Shown here: piece by piece, positions 16,449 to 27,052 of the stretch
Position numbering within the stretch: the stretch's first letter is position 1
Layout of the letters: each line of letters opens with the position of its first letter
DNA from: Jejubacter calystegiae
Lineage (GTDB): Bacteria > Pseudomonadota > Gammaproteobacteria > Enterobacterales > Enterobacteriaceae
NCBI RefSeq assembly: GCF_005671395.1
Contig: NZ_CP040428.1
Location: 4,970,185 to 5,034,184 of the forward strand
DNA: 64,000 bases
Reading direction: 5' to 3'
Program-made: the position numbers and the translations under genes
The notes under the pieces: model-generated
What the model was told of the DNA's origin: nothing
The model's input: the letters and a program-made list of their open reading frames with translations, nothing else
Database searches by the model: none

Positions 16449-17630
16449 TTAGCGGGTAATTGCGTAGAGCGTACCGTCTTTCGCCTGAATAAACAGCTTA
16501 CCGCCGTCCACAACCGGTTCGGTCTGGAAACCAGAGCTGTCCACCTTCTGCTGAGCAGAGAACAGGCCACTGGTGGTATCAATCCAGTGCAGATAGCCTT
16601 CGCTATCGCCCACCACCAGGTAGCCGTTAAACAGCACCGGGGTAGTCAGGTTACGGTGCAGCAGATCGCTCTGAGTCCAGAGCGTTACGCCACCGTCAGT
16701 GGTCAGAGACAGTACGCGGTCATTCTGATCCACCAGGAAAATACGGTTGCCGTCAACGACGAAGTCGTTAACCGAGCCCAACTCGCGCTTCCACATAATC
16801 TGGCCGGAGCGCAGATCCAGCGCCGTCAGGTTACCGTTATAAGCCAGCGCGTAAACCACGCCATTGACGATAACCGGCGTGGTATCCACATCGCCCAGGC
16901 GATCGATTTCGGTGGCGCCGGTGGCCTGCGAAATACGCTGCTGCCAGATCATCTGCCCCTGCTCCAGCATCACGGCGCTGACGCGACCGTTATCGCCGCC
17001 AACAATGGCCGCGCCATAGGCGGTTGCCGGCGCAGATTCACCGCGCAGCGACAGAGTCGGCATATCCAGGTTCACCGTCCAGCGCGATGCTCCGTCGCTT
17101 TCGTTCAGCGCCTGCAGCATGCCGTTGCTGGTATGGACCAGCACCAGTCCATCACTGACAACCGGGCGAGATAGCGCTTCACCGGCGACTTTGCTCTGCC
17201 ATGCCACGCTACCATCGGCCGCATTCAGGGCATAAACCACCGCTTTTTCGCTGGAAACGTAAATATGAGTACCGGCGATGGTCACACCGCCAGACAGCAG
17301 GGCCGAACGGTTACGCGAGAAGAAACCGGTTTTTTCAGACAGGTCGACAGACCACACTTCACGGCCATCATCGGCGTTTACGGCTTTTACGATACCGTGG
17401 CGATCCGCGGCATAGACCACGCCGTCCCGGGAAGCCGGATGCAGGTTGGAATAGAAGTCACCGATTCCGTTACCGACGGAAGTGCTCCACGCTTCGCTGG
17501 GCGAAAACTGATTGGTCACTTCCGGCAACGGAGACATCTTCACCACATCTTCTTCGCTGCTGAACAGCGAGCAGCCGCTGAGCAGGGTCAAAGACAGCAA
17601 TCCTGGCACAAGTAAGTTACGCAATTGCAT
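16449..17630 (-). CDS. bamB: Outer-membrane assembly lipoprotein BamB
   Basis: Lipoprotein subunit of the BAM complex that folds beta-barrel proteins into the outer membrane. 393 residues (E. coli 392). The lipobox LLSGC (cysteine about residue 20) follows a type II signal peptide. The mature protein is an eight-bladed beta-propeller with PQQ-like repeats (for example YVSSEKAVVYALNAADGSVAW and GNLTALDLRSGQIMW). The ribosome-binding site GAGGGA precedes ATG. It is 10 nt downstream of yfgM, as in E. coli. Confidence 0.97.
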   Translation of the reverse strand: MQLRNLLVPGLLSLTLLSGCSLFSSEEDVVKMSPLPEVTNQFSPSEAWSTSVGNGIGDFYSNLHPASRDGVVYAADRHGIVKAVNADDGREVWSVDLSEKTGFFSRNRSALLSGGVTIAGTHIYVSSEKAVVYALNAADGSVAWQSKVAGEALSRPVVSDGLVLVHTSNGMLQALNESDGASRWTVNLDMPTLSLRGESAPATAYGAAIVGGDNGRVSAVMLEQGQMIWQQRISQATGATEIDRLGDVDTTPVIVNGVVYALAYNGNLTALDLRSGQIMWKRELGSVNDFVVDGNRIFLVDQNDRVLSLTTDGGVTLWTQSDLLHRNLTTPVLFNGYLVVGDSEGYLHWIDTTSGLFSAQQKVDSSGFQTEPVVDGGKLFIQAKDGTLYAITR

Positions 17631-17640
17631 CGGGTCCCTC

Positions 17641-18261
17641 TTAGCTGGACAAGTTGTTTATTTTCATTTGCATGGTTTCACGCAGCGCCGGAGATGCCTG
17701 GCTGGAAACCCCTTTACTCCAGGCTTCGCGAGCCCCCTGCTTATCGCCCTTACTGAGCAGCGCATCACCGCGCAGATCGGCCACAATCGCAGACCAGCCT
17801 TCGCCCTTAATGGTATCCAGCGACTTCAGCGCGGCATCCGCCTGCTTCTGTTGGATCTGCACCCGCGCCAGACGCAGGTTAATCAACGCCTGCAGGTTGG
17901 CGTCCTTCGTGGCGGAAAGCCCCTGCTGCAGCTGAGCCGCCGCTTTCGGCAGGTCGTTGTCCTGGGCGTATTTCTGCGCCAGGTTCAGGGCCGCCAGCGC
18001 CCCATAAGCGTTTTTGTTATCCGTGACGAATTTGCCGGCAGCTTCCAGCGAATCAGGCTTGCCTGCCTGGGCGCCGGAAATAGCGCGCTCATAGGCTTGA
18101 GATGCCCCCATGGCCGATTCCGTTTGGTGGCTACTCCAGAAGCGCCAGCCGATCAGGGCGCCAATGCCAATCACCACGCCAACGGCCAACGCTTTGCCAT
18201 TATTGGCAAAAAAGCGTTTTACCGCGTCGACCTGGTCGTGTTCGTTCTCGTAAATTTCCAC
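17641..18261 (-). CDS. yfgM: Inner-membrane TPR protein YfgM (periplasmic chaperone partner)
   Basis: 206 residues, as in E. coli. A short cytoplasmic N-terminus (MEIYENEHDQVDAVKRFF) precedes one transmembrane helix (AVGVVIGIGALIGW, about 26-39) and a periplasmic tetratricopeptide domain. YfgM binds the chaperone PpiD at the Sec translocon and modulates Rcs signalling. The start codon is GTG. Its place between hisS and bamB links it to envelope biogenesis. Confidence 0.95.
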   Translation of the reverse strand: MEIYENEHDQVDAVKRFFANNGKALAVGVVIGIGALIGWRFWSSHQTESAMGASQAYERAISGAQAGKPDSLEAAGKFVTDNKNAYGALAALNLAQKYAQDNDLPKAAAQLQQGLSATKDANLQALINLRLARVQIQQKQADAALKSLDTIKGEGWSAIVADLRGDALLSKGDKQGAREAWSKGVSSQASPALRETMQMKINNLSS

Positions 18262-18296
18262 GCAGTCCTTACTCCTTCACGCCTTATTGCCGGGGA

Positions 18297-19571
18297 TTAG
18301 CCCAGCAACGTCTGCACATGGGCGGCCACGTCGCTCTGCGGTACGGTCTGCTGCTCGCCGGAGCGCAGATCCTTCACCACCACATTGCCATTGGCTACCT
18401 CGTCCTCGCCCAGCACCAGCGCTACGCTGGCGCCCCACTTGTCGGCGCGGGCGAACTGTTTCTTAAAGTTACCGCCGCCGTAGTTGGTCATCAACCGGCA
18501 CCCCGGCAGACGGTCGCGCACCTGCTCCGCCAGCAGCATAGCCGGAGCCTGGGTGCCGCTTCCCGAAGAGACCAGATAAATATCGACAACGGAATTCGCT
18601 TTAAATTCAGGATTAACCGCCTGAACCAGCAGCACCAGGCGCTCCAGGCCCATGGCAAAGCCGACACCCGGCGCGCTTCGGCCACCCAGTTGCTCTACCA
18701 GACCGTCGTAGCGGCCACCGGCGCATACCGTTCCCTGGGAGCCCAGACTGGTGGTCACCCATTCAAAAACGGTGCGGTTGTAGTAGTCAAGCCCGCGCAC
18801 CAGACGCTGGTTCACGGTGTAGCTGATGCCAGCGGCATCCAGATAAGCGCACAGCCCGGCGAAATGTTCGCGGGACTCGTCATCCAGGTAGTCGCCAAGC
18901 TGGGGCGCATCGTCAAGCAATGCCTGAACCTGCGCGTTTTTAGAATCCAACACCCTCAGCGGGTTGGTGTACATCCGACGCTGGCTGTCTTCATCCAGCG
19001 TCTCTTTATGCTGCTCCAGGAAGGCGATCAACGCTTCGCGATAGCGGGCCCGCGCTTCGGTAGAACCAATGGAGTTCAGCTCCAGGCTCACGTGCTGTTC
19101 AATGCCCAGCTCGCGCCACCAACGGGCGGTCAGCATAATCAGCTCGGCATCGATATCCGGACCGGCCAGACCAAACACTTCCGCGCCGATCTGGTGGAAC
19201 TGACGATAGCGCCCTTTCTGGGGACGCTCGTGGCGGAACATCGGCCCGATATACCACAGGCGCTGCTCCTGATTGTACAGCAGACCATGCTCGATGCCGG
19301 CGCGAACGCAGCTCGCGGTGCCTTCGGGACGCAGGGTCAGGCTGTCGCCGTTGCGATCCTCAAAGGTATACATCTCTTTTTCAACCACGTCGGTCACTTC
19401 ACCGATGGCGCGCTTGAATAACGGGGTCTGCTCTACAATCGGTGTACGAATTTCGCTATAGCCGTAGCTGGCGAGCACCTGCTTCAGGATGCCTTCAATA
19501 CGCTGCCAGAGCGCGGTCTCCTCCGGCAGGTAATCGTTCATGCCGCGGATGGCTTGAATATTCTTTGCCAC
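18297..19571 (-). CDS. hisS: Histidyl-tRNA synthetase
   Basis: Class II aminoacyl-tRNA synthetase charging tRNA-His. I chose the GTG start giving [16 protein letters not shown] and 424 residues, exactly the E. coli length; upstream in-frame codons overlap the spacer that encodes SroE. Motif 2 ([19 protein letters not shown]), the histidine-specific motifs [11 protein letters not shown] and GGRYDGL, and motif 3 (GFAMGLERL) are all present. The C-terminal anticodon-binding domain ends AAHVQTLLG. Co-oriented with ispG and yfgM. Confidence 0.97.
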   Translation of the reverse strand: MAKNIQAIRGMNDYLPEETALWQRIEGILKQVLASYGYSEIRTPIVEQTPLFKRAIGEVTDVVEKEMYTFEDRNGDSLTLRPEGTASCVRAGIEHGLLYNQEQRLWYIGPMFRHERPQKGRYRQFHQIGAEVFGLAGPDIDAELIMLTARWWRELGIEQHVSLELNSIGSTEARARYREALIAFLEQHKETLDEDSQRRMYTNPLRVLDSKNAQVQALLDDAPQLGDYLDDESREHFAGLCAYLDAAGISYTVNQRLVRGLDYYNRTVFEWVTTSLGSQGTVCAGGRYDGLVEQLGGRSAPGVGFAMGLERLVLLVQAVNPEFKANSVVDIYLVSSGSGTQAPAMLLAEQVRDRLPGCRLMTNYGGGNFKKQFARADKWGASVALVLGEDEVANGNVVVKDLRSGEQQTVPQSDVAAHVQTLLG

Positions 19572-19593
19572 GTTAGTTCTCTGTTCTCTTATA

Positions 19594-19657
19594 CAAAAAA
19601 TGAACCCGGTTCCGGCGGCTCCGAAAGTTCGTGAGCGCCTTTGCGGGTTCAATCATA
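19594..19657 (-). ncRNA. sroE: Small RNA SroE
   Basis: In the ispG-hisS spacer, where E. coli encodes the Hfq-bound sRNA SroE, the minus strand starts TGATTGAACCCGC and closes with CGGGTTC followed by ATTTTTTG. This is a long-range GAACCCG / CGGGTTC stem ending in a T-run, as in SroE. Ends are approximate. The target is not well established. Confidence 0.6.
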
Positions 19658-19660
19658 CAC

Positions 19661-19679
19661 GGGAAGCGCGCCGCTTCCC
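19661..19679 (-). terminator. Hairpin after ispG
   Basis: GGGAAGC / GCTTCCC (7 bp, loop GCGCC) lies 9 nt after the ispG stop. No T-run follows; it may attenuate read-through or delimit the 5' side of SroE. Confidence 0.45.
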
Positions 19680-19687
19680 AGTTTGCT

Positions 19688-20806
19688 TTATTTTTCCAGC
19701 TGATGAACGTCAATGCGTTTGCTTTCGTCCATCATGGCTGCCCGGGCGCGAATCTTCGCTTCCAGCTGATCGACCATATCGTCGTTGTCCAGACGATCGC
19801 TACGCTTACCGTCTTCATAGAAGCCGCTCTTCTTGCTGCCCCCGGTCACGCCAAGGGTGGATACCAGCGCTTCTCCTGGGCCGTTAACCACGCAGCCGAT
19901 GATCGAAACATCCATCGGGGTGATGATATCTTCCAGCCGCTGCTCCAGGGCATTGACGGTGCCGATCACGTCGAACTCCTGACGCGAGCAGGTCGGACAG
20001 GCGATAAAGTTGATCCCGCGAGCGCGGATCCGCAGCGACTTCAGAATATCGAAGCCCACTTTGATCTCTTCCACCGGATCCGCCGCCAGCGAAACGCGCA
20101 GCGTATCGCCGATCCCTTCAGCCAGCAGCATTCCCAGGCCGATCGCGGATTTCACCGAACCGCTACGGGCGCCGCCCGCTTCGGTGATCCCCAGGTGCAG
20201 AGGCTGATCGATAGCTTTGGCCAGCAGGCGATAAGCTTCTACAGCCAGGAAGACATCGGAAGCCTTCACGCTCACCTTAAACTGATCGAAATTGAGCTTA
20301 TCCAGATGATCCACATGGCGCATCGCCGATTCCAGCAGCGCCTGCGGAGTCGGTTCGCCATATTTTTCCTGCAGATCTTTTTCCAGCGATCCGGCGTTAA
20401 CACCGATGCGGATCGGGATATTTTTATCACGAGCGCAGTCCACTACCTGACGAATACGCTCGTTGTTACCGATATTACCCGGGTTGATACGCAGGCAGTC
20501 CACGCCGTATTCCGCTACTTTCAGGGCGATGCGGTAGTCGAAGTGAATGTCGGCCACCAGCGGGATCTGCACCTGCTGTTTGATCTGCTTAAAGGCTTCT
20601 GCCGCATCCATGGTCGGCACGGAAACGCGCACGATATCGGCGCCAACGCGCTCCAGCGCCTGGATCTGATTAACCGTCGCCGCCACATCGGTGGTGCGGG
20701 TGTTAGTCATGGACTGTACGGCGATGGGGGCGCCATCGCCGATAGGAACATTTCCGACGTAGATGCGCTTCGACTTCCTGCGCCGGATAGGGGATTCGTG
20801 GTTCAT
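19688..20806 (-). CDS. ispG: 4-hydroxy-3-methylbut-2-enyl diphosphate synthase
   Basis: Penultimate enzyme of the MEP isoprenoid pathway, converting MEcPP to HMBPP with reducing electrons. 372 residues, same as E. coli. The N-terminal TIM barrel ([22 protein letters not shown]) is followed by the [4Fe-4S] domain. Cluster ligands are visible in [11 protein letters not shown] and [11 protein letters not shown], with the glutamate of PGEA as the fourth ligand. It lies 40 nt after rodZ. Confidence 0.98.
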   Translation of the reverse strand: MNHESPIRRRKSKRIYVGNVPIGDGAPIAVQSMTNTRTTDVAATVNQIQALERVGADIVRVSVPTMDAAEAFKQIKQQVQIPLVADIHFDYRIALKVAEYGVDCLRINPGNIGNNERIRQVVDCARDKNIPIRIGVNAGSLEKDLQEKYGEPTPQALLESAMRHVDHLDKLNFDQFKVSVKASDVFLAVEAYRLLAKAIDQPLHLGITEAGGARSGSVKSAIGLGMLLAEGIGDTLRVSLAADPVEEIKVGFDILKSLRIRARGINFIACPTCSRQEFDVIGTVNALEQRLEDIITPMDVSIIGCVVNGPGEALVSTLGVTGGSKKSGFYEDGKRSDRLDNDDMVDQLEAKIRARAAMMDESKRIDVHQLEK

Positions 20807-20846
20807 GCTACTTCTCTGTCATGCAGGCTTCGGAACGGAACGCCGA

Positions 20847-21890
20847 TTATTCGGCGTTCAGTGTGAAACGTGCAACCTGGTTAGTTCTGATAAAGCGGCT
20901 CAGATCGACGGGTTTACCCTGATACTGGATCTGAACGGCGGCCGGTGCGCCAATTTTCAGGCGGTACGGCGGCTGGCCCGCCAGATTCAGACTTCCGTCT
21001 TTGCGCTGCATCCCGCTGAACAGCTTCTTACCGGTAGCATCCCTGACTTCCAGCCAGCAGTCAGCATTAAAATTCATGACGATCGCATTAGGATCGGCAG
21101 GCGGCGGCGTTACGCCCGCAGCATCGGTCGGCAGCTGACCCTGGCCAGCCGTCGTTGCGTTCGGATCCTGCGCGTTGGCAGGCGCCTGCTGCTGGCCCGC
21201 TGTCTGGTCTACGTTCGCTTGGCTCGGCGCCACAACGGCGTTATTATCCGCCGGGCTGGCGGGCTGTTGCGTAGCCTGAGGTGCGCTTTCCGGCTGAGTC
21301 TGCGGAGCCTGCTGCGCGGTCGCTGCCGGCGTGTTGTTCTGAACGGCGCTGGCGCTATTGTCGGTCGGCGTCGCGCTATCGTTGGCGCTACCGGTATCCA
21401 GCGGTACTGACTGGGAACCGTCATCGCTTTGGTTGGTGACGGGCTGATCCGCCATCGAGGTAATCTCTTCCTGCTGCGCTTTGTGATTCTGCCACCACCA
21501 GGCGCCGGTAAGGCCGACCACCACAAAAAGCACCAGCCAGGTAAAACTCATTAACCAGCCATCGCGCTTTTTACGGCGTTTGCCCAGCGAAAAGCTCTGC
21601 ATCGGCTGTACTTTAGAGGTTCTGAGCGGCGCCTGCTTTTCCATCATAGGCAGCAGTTCGTCTTCCGGAATATGCACCAGTCGCGCATAGGAACGGATGT
21701 AACCGCGCAGGAAGGTAGAGGCCAGGTCCGAAGGGGATTTATCCTCTTCGATATCGCGAACGGTAGAGACTTTAAGACACAGTCTTTCAGCCACCGTCTG
21801 CTGGCTCAGTCCAAGTTGTTCACGGGCGTTACGCAAACGTTCGCCCGTACTTTGTGCTGCATTCTGTTCGTTAGTGGCTTCTGTATTCAT
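20847..21890 (-). CDS. rodZ: Cytoskeleton protein RodZ
   Basis: Links MreB filaments to the elongasome and sets rod shape. 347 residues (E. coli 337). A cytoplasmic Cro/HTH domain ([20 protein letters not shown]) is followed by basic RKKRDG, one transmembrane helix ([18 protein letters not shown], about 115-133), a low-complexity periplasmic linker rich in Q, A, P, T and N (about 150-260), and the C-terminal beta domain ([18 protein letters not shown]). The long linker accounts for the length difference. Confidence 0.96.
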   Translation of the reverse strand: MNTEATNEQNAAQSTGERLRNAREQLGLSQQTVAERLCLKVSTVRDIEEDKSPSDLASTFLRGYIRSYARLVHIPEDELLPMMEKQAPLRTSKVQPMQSFSLGKRRKKRDGWLMSFTWLVLFVVVGLTGAWWWQNHKAQQEEITSMADQPVTNQSDDGSQSVPLDTGSANDSATPTDNSASAVQNNTPAATAQQAPQTQPESAPQATQQPASPADNNAVVAPSQANVDQTAGQQQAPANAQDPNATTAGQGQLPTDAAGVTPPPADPNAIVMNFNADCWLEVRDATGKKLFSGMQRKDGSLNLAGQPPYRLKIGAPAAVQIQYQGKPVDLSRFIRTNQVARFTLNAE

Positions 21891-22308
21891 TTAGCTACAA
21901 CTGCTGGTACGGTTCGAATTAAGTAACTGGCGCCGACTGGAATTCCCCGTATTTCATTCAGGGCAACTATTGCGCTCTTCGCGCTAGTCCTGCGCCGCGA
22001 AAGATCTCTGCGCAACCGGGCTTCGCCGCCGCGCTATTCCCGTTGTATCGACTCCGCCATCTGCGGAACCGACCGTTTGCGCCAGGTATATTAGCGCCGG
22101 GTTTCTTAACCATAGACAGCTTTTTCTCGCCTGTCCGGTCTCAGTACACAAAAGTTGTCCACTTTAACGCGGCTAAACTGTTGTTGTGCCGTTACATACT
22201 GCCTTAAAGCGTGAAAAAACGCACCGTAATTATCACTTCGCGACTCATAATCCTGGATGATATCGCGAAAAGCGGAATTTTCGCCGCCCGGTGCGGGCGG
22301 CAAATGCA
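21891..22308. other. Long non-coding spacer between rlmN and rodZ
   Basis: 418 bp without a supported gene. Right after the rlmN stop is a GCCGCCCG / CGGGCGGC hairpin (22283-22301). On the minus strand TAATATACC near 22090 could be a -10 for rodZ. A 67-codon frame starting on the rlmN stop resembles no family I know. Confidence 0.5.
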
Positions 22309-23475
22309 TCAGACGCTTTTAACGTCGATGGCTTCACCCTGCATACGCTTACGCAGAGTACGCTTGGTACGGTCGATAACTTCGCCCGCCAGCTGGCCGC
22401 AGGCGGCATCGATATCATCACCGCGGGTCTTACGAACGATGGTGGTGAAACCATAGCCCATCAGCACCTTCGAGAAGCGGTCGATACGGCTGTTAGAGCT
22501 GCGACCGTAGGGCGCCCCCGGGAAGGGGTTCCATGGAATCAGGTTAATTTTGCACGGAGTGTCCTTCAGGCATTCCGCCAGCTGATGCGCGTGTTCGGTA
22601 CCGTCGTTGATATGATCGAGCATGACATACTCGATAGTCACGCGACCCTGATTAGCGTTAGATTTTTCCAGATAACGGCGGACTGAGTCCAGGAAGGTCT
22701 CGATATTATATTTTTTGTTGATGGGCATGATCTCGTTGCGGATCTCATCGGTCGGGGCATGCAGCGAAATCGCCAGCGCCACGTCGATCATATCGCCCAG
22801 CTTATCCAGCGCCGGTACCACGCCGGAGGTGGAGATGGTCACGCGACGTTTGGAAAGCCCGAAGCCGAAGTCATCCAGCATGATCTCCATAGCCGGTACC
22901 ACATTGGTCAGATTTAGCAGCGGCTCACCCATCCCCATCATCACCACGTTGGTTATGGGGCGCTGACCGGTCACTTTAGCGGCGCCAATAATTTTCGCCG
23001 CGCGCCATACCTGACCAATAATCTCCGATACCCGCAGGTTACGGTTAAAGCCCTGCTGCGCGGTGGAGCAGAATTTGCATTCCAGCGCGCAACCCACCTG
23101 AGAAGAGACGCAAAGCGTGGCGCGATCTTCTTCCGGAATATAAACGGTTTCAACTCGCTGACCGCCGACCAGAATCGCCCATTTTATCGTGCCATCCGAA
23201 GAGCGTTGCTCTTCAACCACCTCCGGCGCGCGGATTTCCGCTACCGCCTTCAGGCGGCCGCGCAGCACCTTGTTGATATCGGTCATCTCATCGAAGTCAT
23301 CGCTACAGTAGTGGTAGATCCACTTCATGACCTGATCGGCGCGGAACGGTTTTTCGCCCATCTCGACAAAAAACTCACGCATCTGCTGGCGGGTGAGATC
23401 CAGCAGGTTAATTTTTTCGTTGTTAGCAGTATCGGCAGCGGATGCAACTGCGGGGGTGACAATTTGCTCTGACAT
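22309..23475 (-). CDS. rlmN: Dual-specificity 23S rRNA/tRNA adenine-C2 methyltransferase
   Basis: Radical-SAM enzyme that methylates C2 of A2503 in 23S rRNA and A37 of some tRNAs. 388 residues (E. coli 384). The CxxxCxxC cluster motif is C129, C133 and C136 ([12 protein letters not shown]), with C122 just before. The SAM-binding region has [10 protein letters not shown], and the second catalytic cysteine lies in DIDAACGQL near the C-terminus. Upstream of rodZ in the same direction, as in E. coli. Confidence 0.97.
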   Translation of the reverse strand: MSEQIVTPAVASAADTANNEKINLLDLTRQQMREFFVEMGEKPFRADQVMKWIYHYCSDDFDEMTDINKVLRGRLKAVAEIRAPEVVEEQRSSDGTIKWAILVGGQRVETVYIPEEDRATLCVSSQVGCALECKFCSTAQQGFNRNLRVSEIIGQVWRAAKIIGAAKVTGQRPITNVVMMGMGEPLLNLTNVVPAMEIMLDDFGFGLSKRRVTISTSGVVPALDKLGDMIDVALAISLHAPTDEIRNEIMPINKKYNIETFLDSVRRYLEKSNANQGRVTIEYVMLDHINDGTEHAHQLAECLKDTPCKINLIPWNPFPGAPYGRSSNSRIDRFSKVLMGYGFTTIVRKTRGDDIDAACGQLAGEVIDRTKRTLRKRMQGEAIDVKSV

Positions 23476-23650
23476 AATTTTTTCCGGCCTCGTTGTTACA
23501 CGTTATGGCCCCTGGCGGGTTAAAAAAAGAAGCGCCCCGGGAAGCATTCAGCCTCCAGGGGCGCAGCATTGTACAAATTCTGTGGCGCAGATTCCACGGC
23601 TGCAAGCAGCTGCCGGGAAATAAAGTGTAAGCGCCGCTTAATAGATTCCC

Positions 23651-24082
23651 TTAGCGGGTACGGGCGCAGACTTCGCCTTCACCGAAGAAGAAGGCGATCT
23701 CGCGGGCCGCAGACTCTACGGAATCAGAACCATGAGTGCCGTTTTCGGTAAAGCTGTCGGCGTAGTCGGCGCGCAGGGTACCGGCCAGCGCGTCCGCCGG
23801 GTTGGTGGCGCCCAAGATTTCACGGTGACGACGCACGGCGCTCTCACCTTCCAGTGCGGTAACCACGATCGGGCCAGAAGTCATGAATTCAACCAGGCCG
23901 TCAAAAAACGGCTTACCGTCGTGTTCAGCGTAAAAACCGCGCGCCTGCTCAACGGTCAGATGTAGCATTTTGGTACCCACAATTTTCAGCCCAGCCGTCT
24001 CAAAGCGAGCAAAGATGCTGCCAATTACGTTTTTCGCCACCGCGTTGGGCTTGATGATGGAAAACGTACGTTCAATAGCCAT
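23651..24082 (-). CDS. ndk: Nucleoside diphosphate kinase
   Basis: Transfers the gamma-phosphate from ATP to other NDPs through a phospho-histidine. 143 residues as in E. coli. N-terminus [32 protein letters not shown] in the middle; catalytic histidine in NGTHGSDS (H117). In E. coli pbpC follows upstream; here an amidohydrolase cassette stands there. Confidence 0.98.
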   Translation of the reverse strand: MAIERTFSIIKPNAVAKNVIGSIFARFETAGLKIVGTKMLHLTVEQARGFYAEHDGKPFFDGLVEFMTSGPIVVTALEGESAVRRHREILGATNPADALAGTLRADYADSFTENGTHGSDSVESAAREIAFFFGEGEVCARTR

Positions 24083-24143
24083 GATAACCTCTTATGATGT
24101 TGTTCTGTTTTACACCGGGTCCCCCGGTAATGCCTGGCGCAGG

Positions 24144-24172
24144 ATTATAAAGAGCTATCACGGCGTTGCCTA
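24144..24172 (-). promoter_or_regulatory. ndk promoter
   Basis: On the minus strand TAGGCA (-35, 24167-24172), a 17-bp spacer and TATAAT (-10, 24144-24149) lie about 60 bp upstream of the ndk ATG. Confidence 0.6.
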
Positions 24173-24377
24173 CGGGAAAAGGCAACATTTTTTTAAAAAG
24201 AAACAATGTTCGGCAACATCCTGGAGCACTAACCCGTTCTCCGTAAAGCTGCGTCTATCTCCTGCTGCCTGCCGCGTCCTGAACGGGTAATGCCTCCCTG
24301 AGCGTTACATTCTCCGGTGGCTTCGTTCCAGAACCGCTGGCTGGAAGGTCATAAGAAAACGCCGTAACACTTTATTC

Positions 24378-24459
24378 AAAACACCACAATTAATTACCAG
24401 GATAATCAAAACACCCAGAATAAAACACCAGGTGTTACTGAAAAAACCAATATTATAAT
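24378..24459 (+). promoter_or_regulatory. Putative promoter and operator of the M20 cassette
   Basis: TATAAT (24454-24459) lies about 120 bp before the transporter ATG. The octamer AAAACACC occurs three times (24378, 24408, 24422). The last copy is part of the palindrome AACACCAGGTGTT (24424-24436), which overlaps the poor -35 position. This arrangement suggests an activator or repressor site. The rest of the 497-bp spacer 24083-24579 shows no gene. Confidence 0.4.
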
Positions 24460-24579
24460 CTTATTTTCAACCACGACACCGGGCACCCCCGAAATAACAT
24501 ATCGTGAATGTTCTGGAAATTATTGTATTATGGCAACGCACTCATCCCCTGACAGCATAAAAAACAATGGAAGTTGCCA

Positions 24580-25803
24580 ATGAATCAGATGGTCGCACTC
24601 GTTATTATTATTGCAATACTTTATATCGGCGATATCGTCTCTACGCGTTCAAAAGCCTGGATACCGTCGGTATTCGTCTGCGCAGTTCTATTCCTGGTGG
24701 GTTACTGGACCTTTTTCCCGGCGGATATCATCAGTCAGGCCGGAATCACACCAGCCATTGCAGTAATGCTAATGTATTTGCTTATTACCAACATGGGAAC
24801 TTTGCTGTCCCTGCGCGAGTTAGCTAAACAGTGGAAAATGGTGGTGATCGCCCTTGCCGGTATCGCAGGCATCGCTATTGCCGTATTTGCCGTCTGCATG
24901 GTGTTATTCGACATGAACACTGCACTGGTGACGATTCCTCCGCTGGTTGGCGGCATCGTTTCTTCGTTAATCATGTCCAAAGGTGCCGCCGAAGCTGGGC
25001 TGGTCGATCTGTCTGTCTTCGCTATCTTGATTTACGTCATGCAGGGCTTTGCGGGTTACCCTCTTACCGCGATTATGCTACAGCGAGAAGGCCGTCACGT
25101 ACTGGAAAAGTATCGTCGCGGTGAATGGAAAGAATACTCACTCCAGACAGAGCCGAATAAGGTACAGACCACAACTGTCGCGGGTGAAGAGGAAATGCCA
25201 CGTTTCTTCAACGCCTTTCCGGCCCAGTATAATACCAGCTACTTTAAATTCCTGCGTCTGGCCTTCGTCGGTTTTCTGGCCTGGTGGGTTTCCGATCTCT
25301 GCGCCCCGCTGGTGAGCATTAGCCCTTTTGTACTCTGCCTGTTATTCGGCGTCATTTTCACGTCATTCGGTTTTCTTGAGCGTCAAACACTTCAGAAAGC
25401 AAATGGCTTTGGCTTCGCCGTTATGGGGTTGATGTTATTTATTTTCGACACGCTAAATAAAGCAACGCCGGAAATGCTGTTACGTTTGATTTACCCGATG
25501 CTGGTGCTGATTACTACTGCGGTGATAGGTATGTTTATTGTTTCATGGCTGGTCGGCAAATTACTTGGCGTTAATATGCCGATGGCCTTCGCCATTTCAC
25601 TGACAGCTCTGTACGGCTTTCCGGCGGACTATATTATTACCAACGAAGCCATTAACTCCCTGACCCGGGATGCAAAAGAGCGGGAGGTATTAACTCACCA
25701 TATGCTGGGCCCGATGCTGGTCGGTGGTTTTATTTCCGTCACCATGGTTTCTGTTGTGCTGGCCGGTATTCTGGTTAGCTACATTACCCCGATAACAGGA
25801 TAA
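24580..25803 (+). CDS. Predicted inner-membrane transporter of the M20 cassette
   Basis: A 407-residue, strongly hydrophobic protein with about ten membrane segments, for example ALVIIIAILYIGDIV, MVVIALAGIAGIAIAVFAV and LVLITTAVIGMFIVSWLVG. A hydrophilic loop of about 50 residues lies near residues 165-225 (RREGRHVLEKYRRGEWKEY region shortened). A glycine-rich segment PPLVGGIVSSLIMSKGAAEAGL-like region (about 125-147) may line the path. I cannot assign a family with confidence. The start was chosen at the ATG with GGAAG 7 nt upstream. It is 4 nt from the first amidohydrolase, so it probably imports that enzyme's substrate, an N-acyl or N-carbamoyl amino acid or a dipeptide-like compound. Confidence 0.75.
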   Translation: MNQMVALVIIIAILYIGDIVSTRSKAWIPSVFVCAVLFLVGYWTFFPADIISQAGITPAIAVMLMYLLITNMGTLLSLRELAKQWKMVVIALAGIAGIAIAVFAVCMVLFDMNTALVTIPPLVGGIVSSLIMSKGAAEAGLVDLSVFAILIYVMQGFAGYPLTAIMLQREGRHVLEKYRRGEWKEYSLQTEPNKVQTTTVAGEEEMPRFFNAFPAQYNTSYFKFLRLAFVGFLAWWVSDLCAPLVSISPFVLCLLFGVIFTSFGFLERQTLQKANGFGFAVMGLMLFIFDTLNKATPEMLLRLIYPMLVLITTAVIGMFIVSWLVGKLLGVNMPMAFAISLTALYGFPADYIITNEAINSLTRDAKEREVLTHHMLGPMLVGGFISVTMVSVVLAGILVSYITPITG

Positions 25804-25807
25804 AACG

Positions 25808-27052
25808 ATGAAAGTTTGCGCTTCCCGCATTAGGCGATTTCTTGATGAACTGGCCGAATTTAACGCCACGCCAGGTCAGGGTATCACTCGTATGAGTTAC
25901 AGTCCGCAGGCCCACGCCGCACGCGCCTGGCTATGCCAGCAGATGGAACAGGCGGGACTTCAGGTTCGCGAAGACGCCATAGGCAACGTTATCGGTACAC
26001 TGCCTGGTACCCGAGCCGATCTCCCTTCGGTCATGATTGGTTCCCATTTTGACACGGTTCCCCATGGTGGAGCCTTTGACGGTGCGGCCGGTGTGATTAT
26101 GGCGTTGGAAATCGCCACATTATTTAATGAACAGGGTCTGTCTCCGCATTACCCGCTGGAAGTCGTCGCACTGGTAGAAGAAGAAGGCGCCAGCTTCGAA
26201 CGTGGCCTGCTGGCATCCTCTGCCATGGCCGGTCATATTTCTTCTCAGATGCTGGAAAGCCTGCATGACAGCACGGGTATCAGCGCAGCCCAACGCATGT
26301 CAGAAGCCGGTTATGCCCCCCAGGATGTCTCCAGCGTGGTTCGCACTCCTGAATCACTCAAAGCCTTTATTGAATTACATATTGAACAGGGACCGGTGCT
26401 AGAACAAACCGGCACCGATATCGGTATTGTCGATGTGGTTGTCGGAATGACCCAGCTTAGCGTGACGCTTACCGGCAAGGCAGGCCACGCGGGCACAACC
26501 CCGATGGACAAACGCCAGGATGCACTTCTCGCTGCCAGCCATATCATCAGCCAGGTGGGAGATTTCGCCCGCCAGGCCGGGGATGCGACCGTGGCAACCG
26601 TCGGTAAGCTTCGGGTCCACCCTAACGGCGCCAACGTTATTCCCCATCAGGTCGTGTTTTCCGTAGATATTCGTTCACGTGATGAGCGGAAACTGCGCCA
26701 GGTTATCGACCAGACCCGGGAAGCTATCAACCAGCAGGCAAACCAGGGCATCACTGCGGCAGTTGAACAAACGCTGTACATTGCCCCTACCCCCATGGCG
26801 TCAGAGATTGTCCACAGTCTGGAGCAACAGTGCGACAGGCTTGGCTATAGCCGCAGAACCATGGTCAGCGGCGCCGGGCACGACGCCATGGTCTTCGCGG
26901 GACTGGCACCAACCGGGCTCATCTTTGTCCCCAGCCGTGATGGACTCAGTCACCATCCCGATGAGTGGACGGATGCAGAACAAATAGCCAAAGGCGTAGA
27001 AGTTATCTTCCACACGGTTAAAGCAATGACAGAGGCCAAAAACCATGACTAA
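25808..27052 (+). CDS. M20 amidohydrolase of the allantoate/N-carbamoyl-L-amino acid type
   Basis: A 414-residue binuclear metallo-amidase. Typical motifs in order: IGSHFDTVPHGGAFDGAAG (metal His and Asp), VEEEGASF (catalytic Glu pair), ELHIEQGPVLE, GKAGHAGTTPM at the start of the lid domain, SGAGHDAM, and PSRDGLSHHPDEW (last metal His). This is the AllC/HyuC subgroup, which cleaves allantoate, ureidoglycine-like compounds or N-carbamoyl amino acids. The rest of an allantoin pathway is absent nearby, so the substrate is open. AGGA lies 7 nt before ATG. It overlaps the next gene by 8 bp. Confidence 0.88.
   Translation: MKVCASRIRRFLDELAEFNATPGQGITRMSYSPQAHAARAWLCQQMEQAGLQVREDAIGNVIGTLPGTRADLPSVMIGSHFDTVPHGGAFDGAAGVIMALEIATLFNEQGLSPHYPLEVVALVEEEGASFERGLLASSAMAGHISSQMLESLHDSTGISAAQRMSEAGYAPQDVSSVVRTPESLKAFIELHIEQGPVLEQTGTDIGIVDVVVGMTQLSVTLTGKAGHAGTTPMDKRQDALLAASHIISQVGDFARQAGDATVATVGKLRVHPNGANVIPHQVVFSVDIRSRDERKLRQVIDQTREAINQQANQGITAAVEQTLYIAPTPMASEIVHSLEQQCDRLGYSRRTMVSGAGHDAMVFAGLAPTGLIFVPSRDGLSHHPDEWTDAEQIAKGVEVIFHTVKAMTEAKNHD

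Noticed and set aside
22106-22309. 67-codon frame starting on the rlmN stop codon (TGATG)
   Set aside because: The stop-start overlap is suggestive, but the first codons form a GC-rich hairpin, the product resembles nothing known and there is no Shine-Dalgarno sequence.
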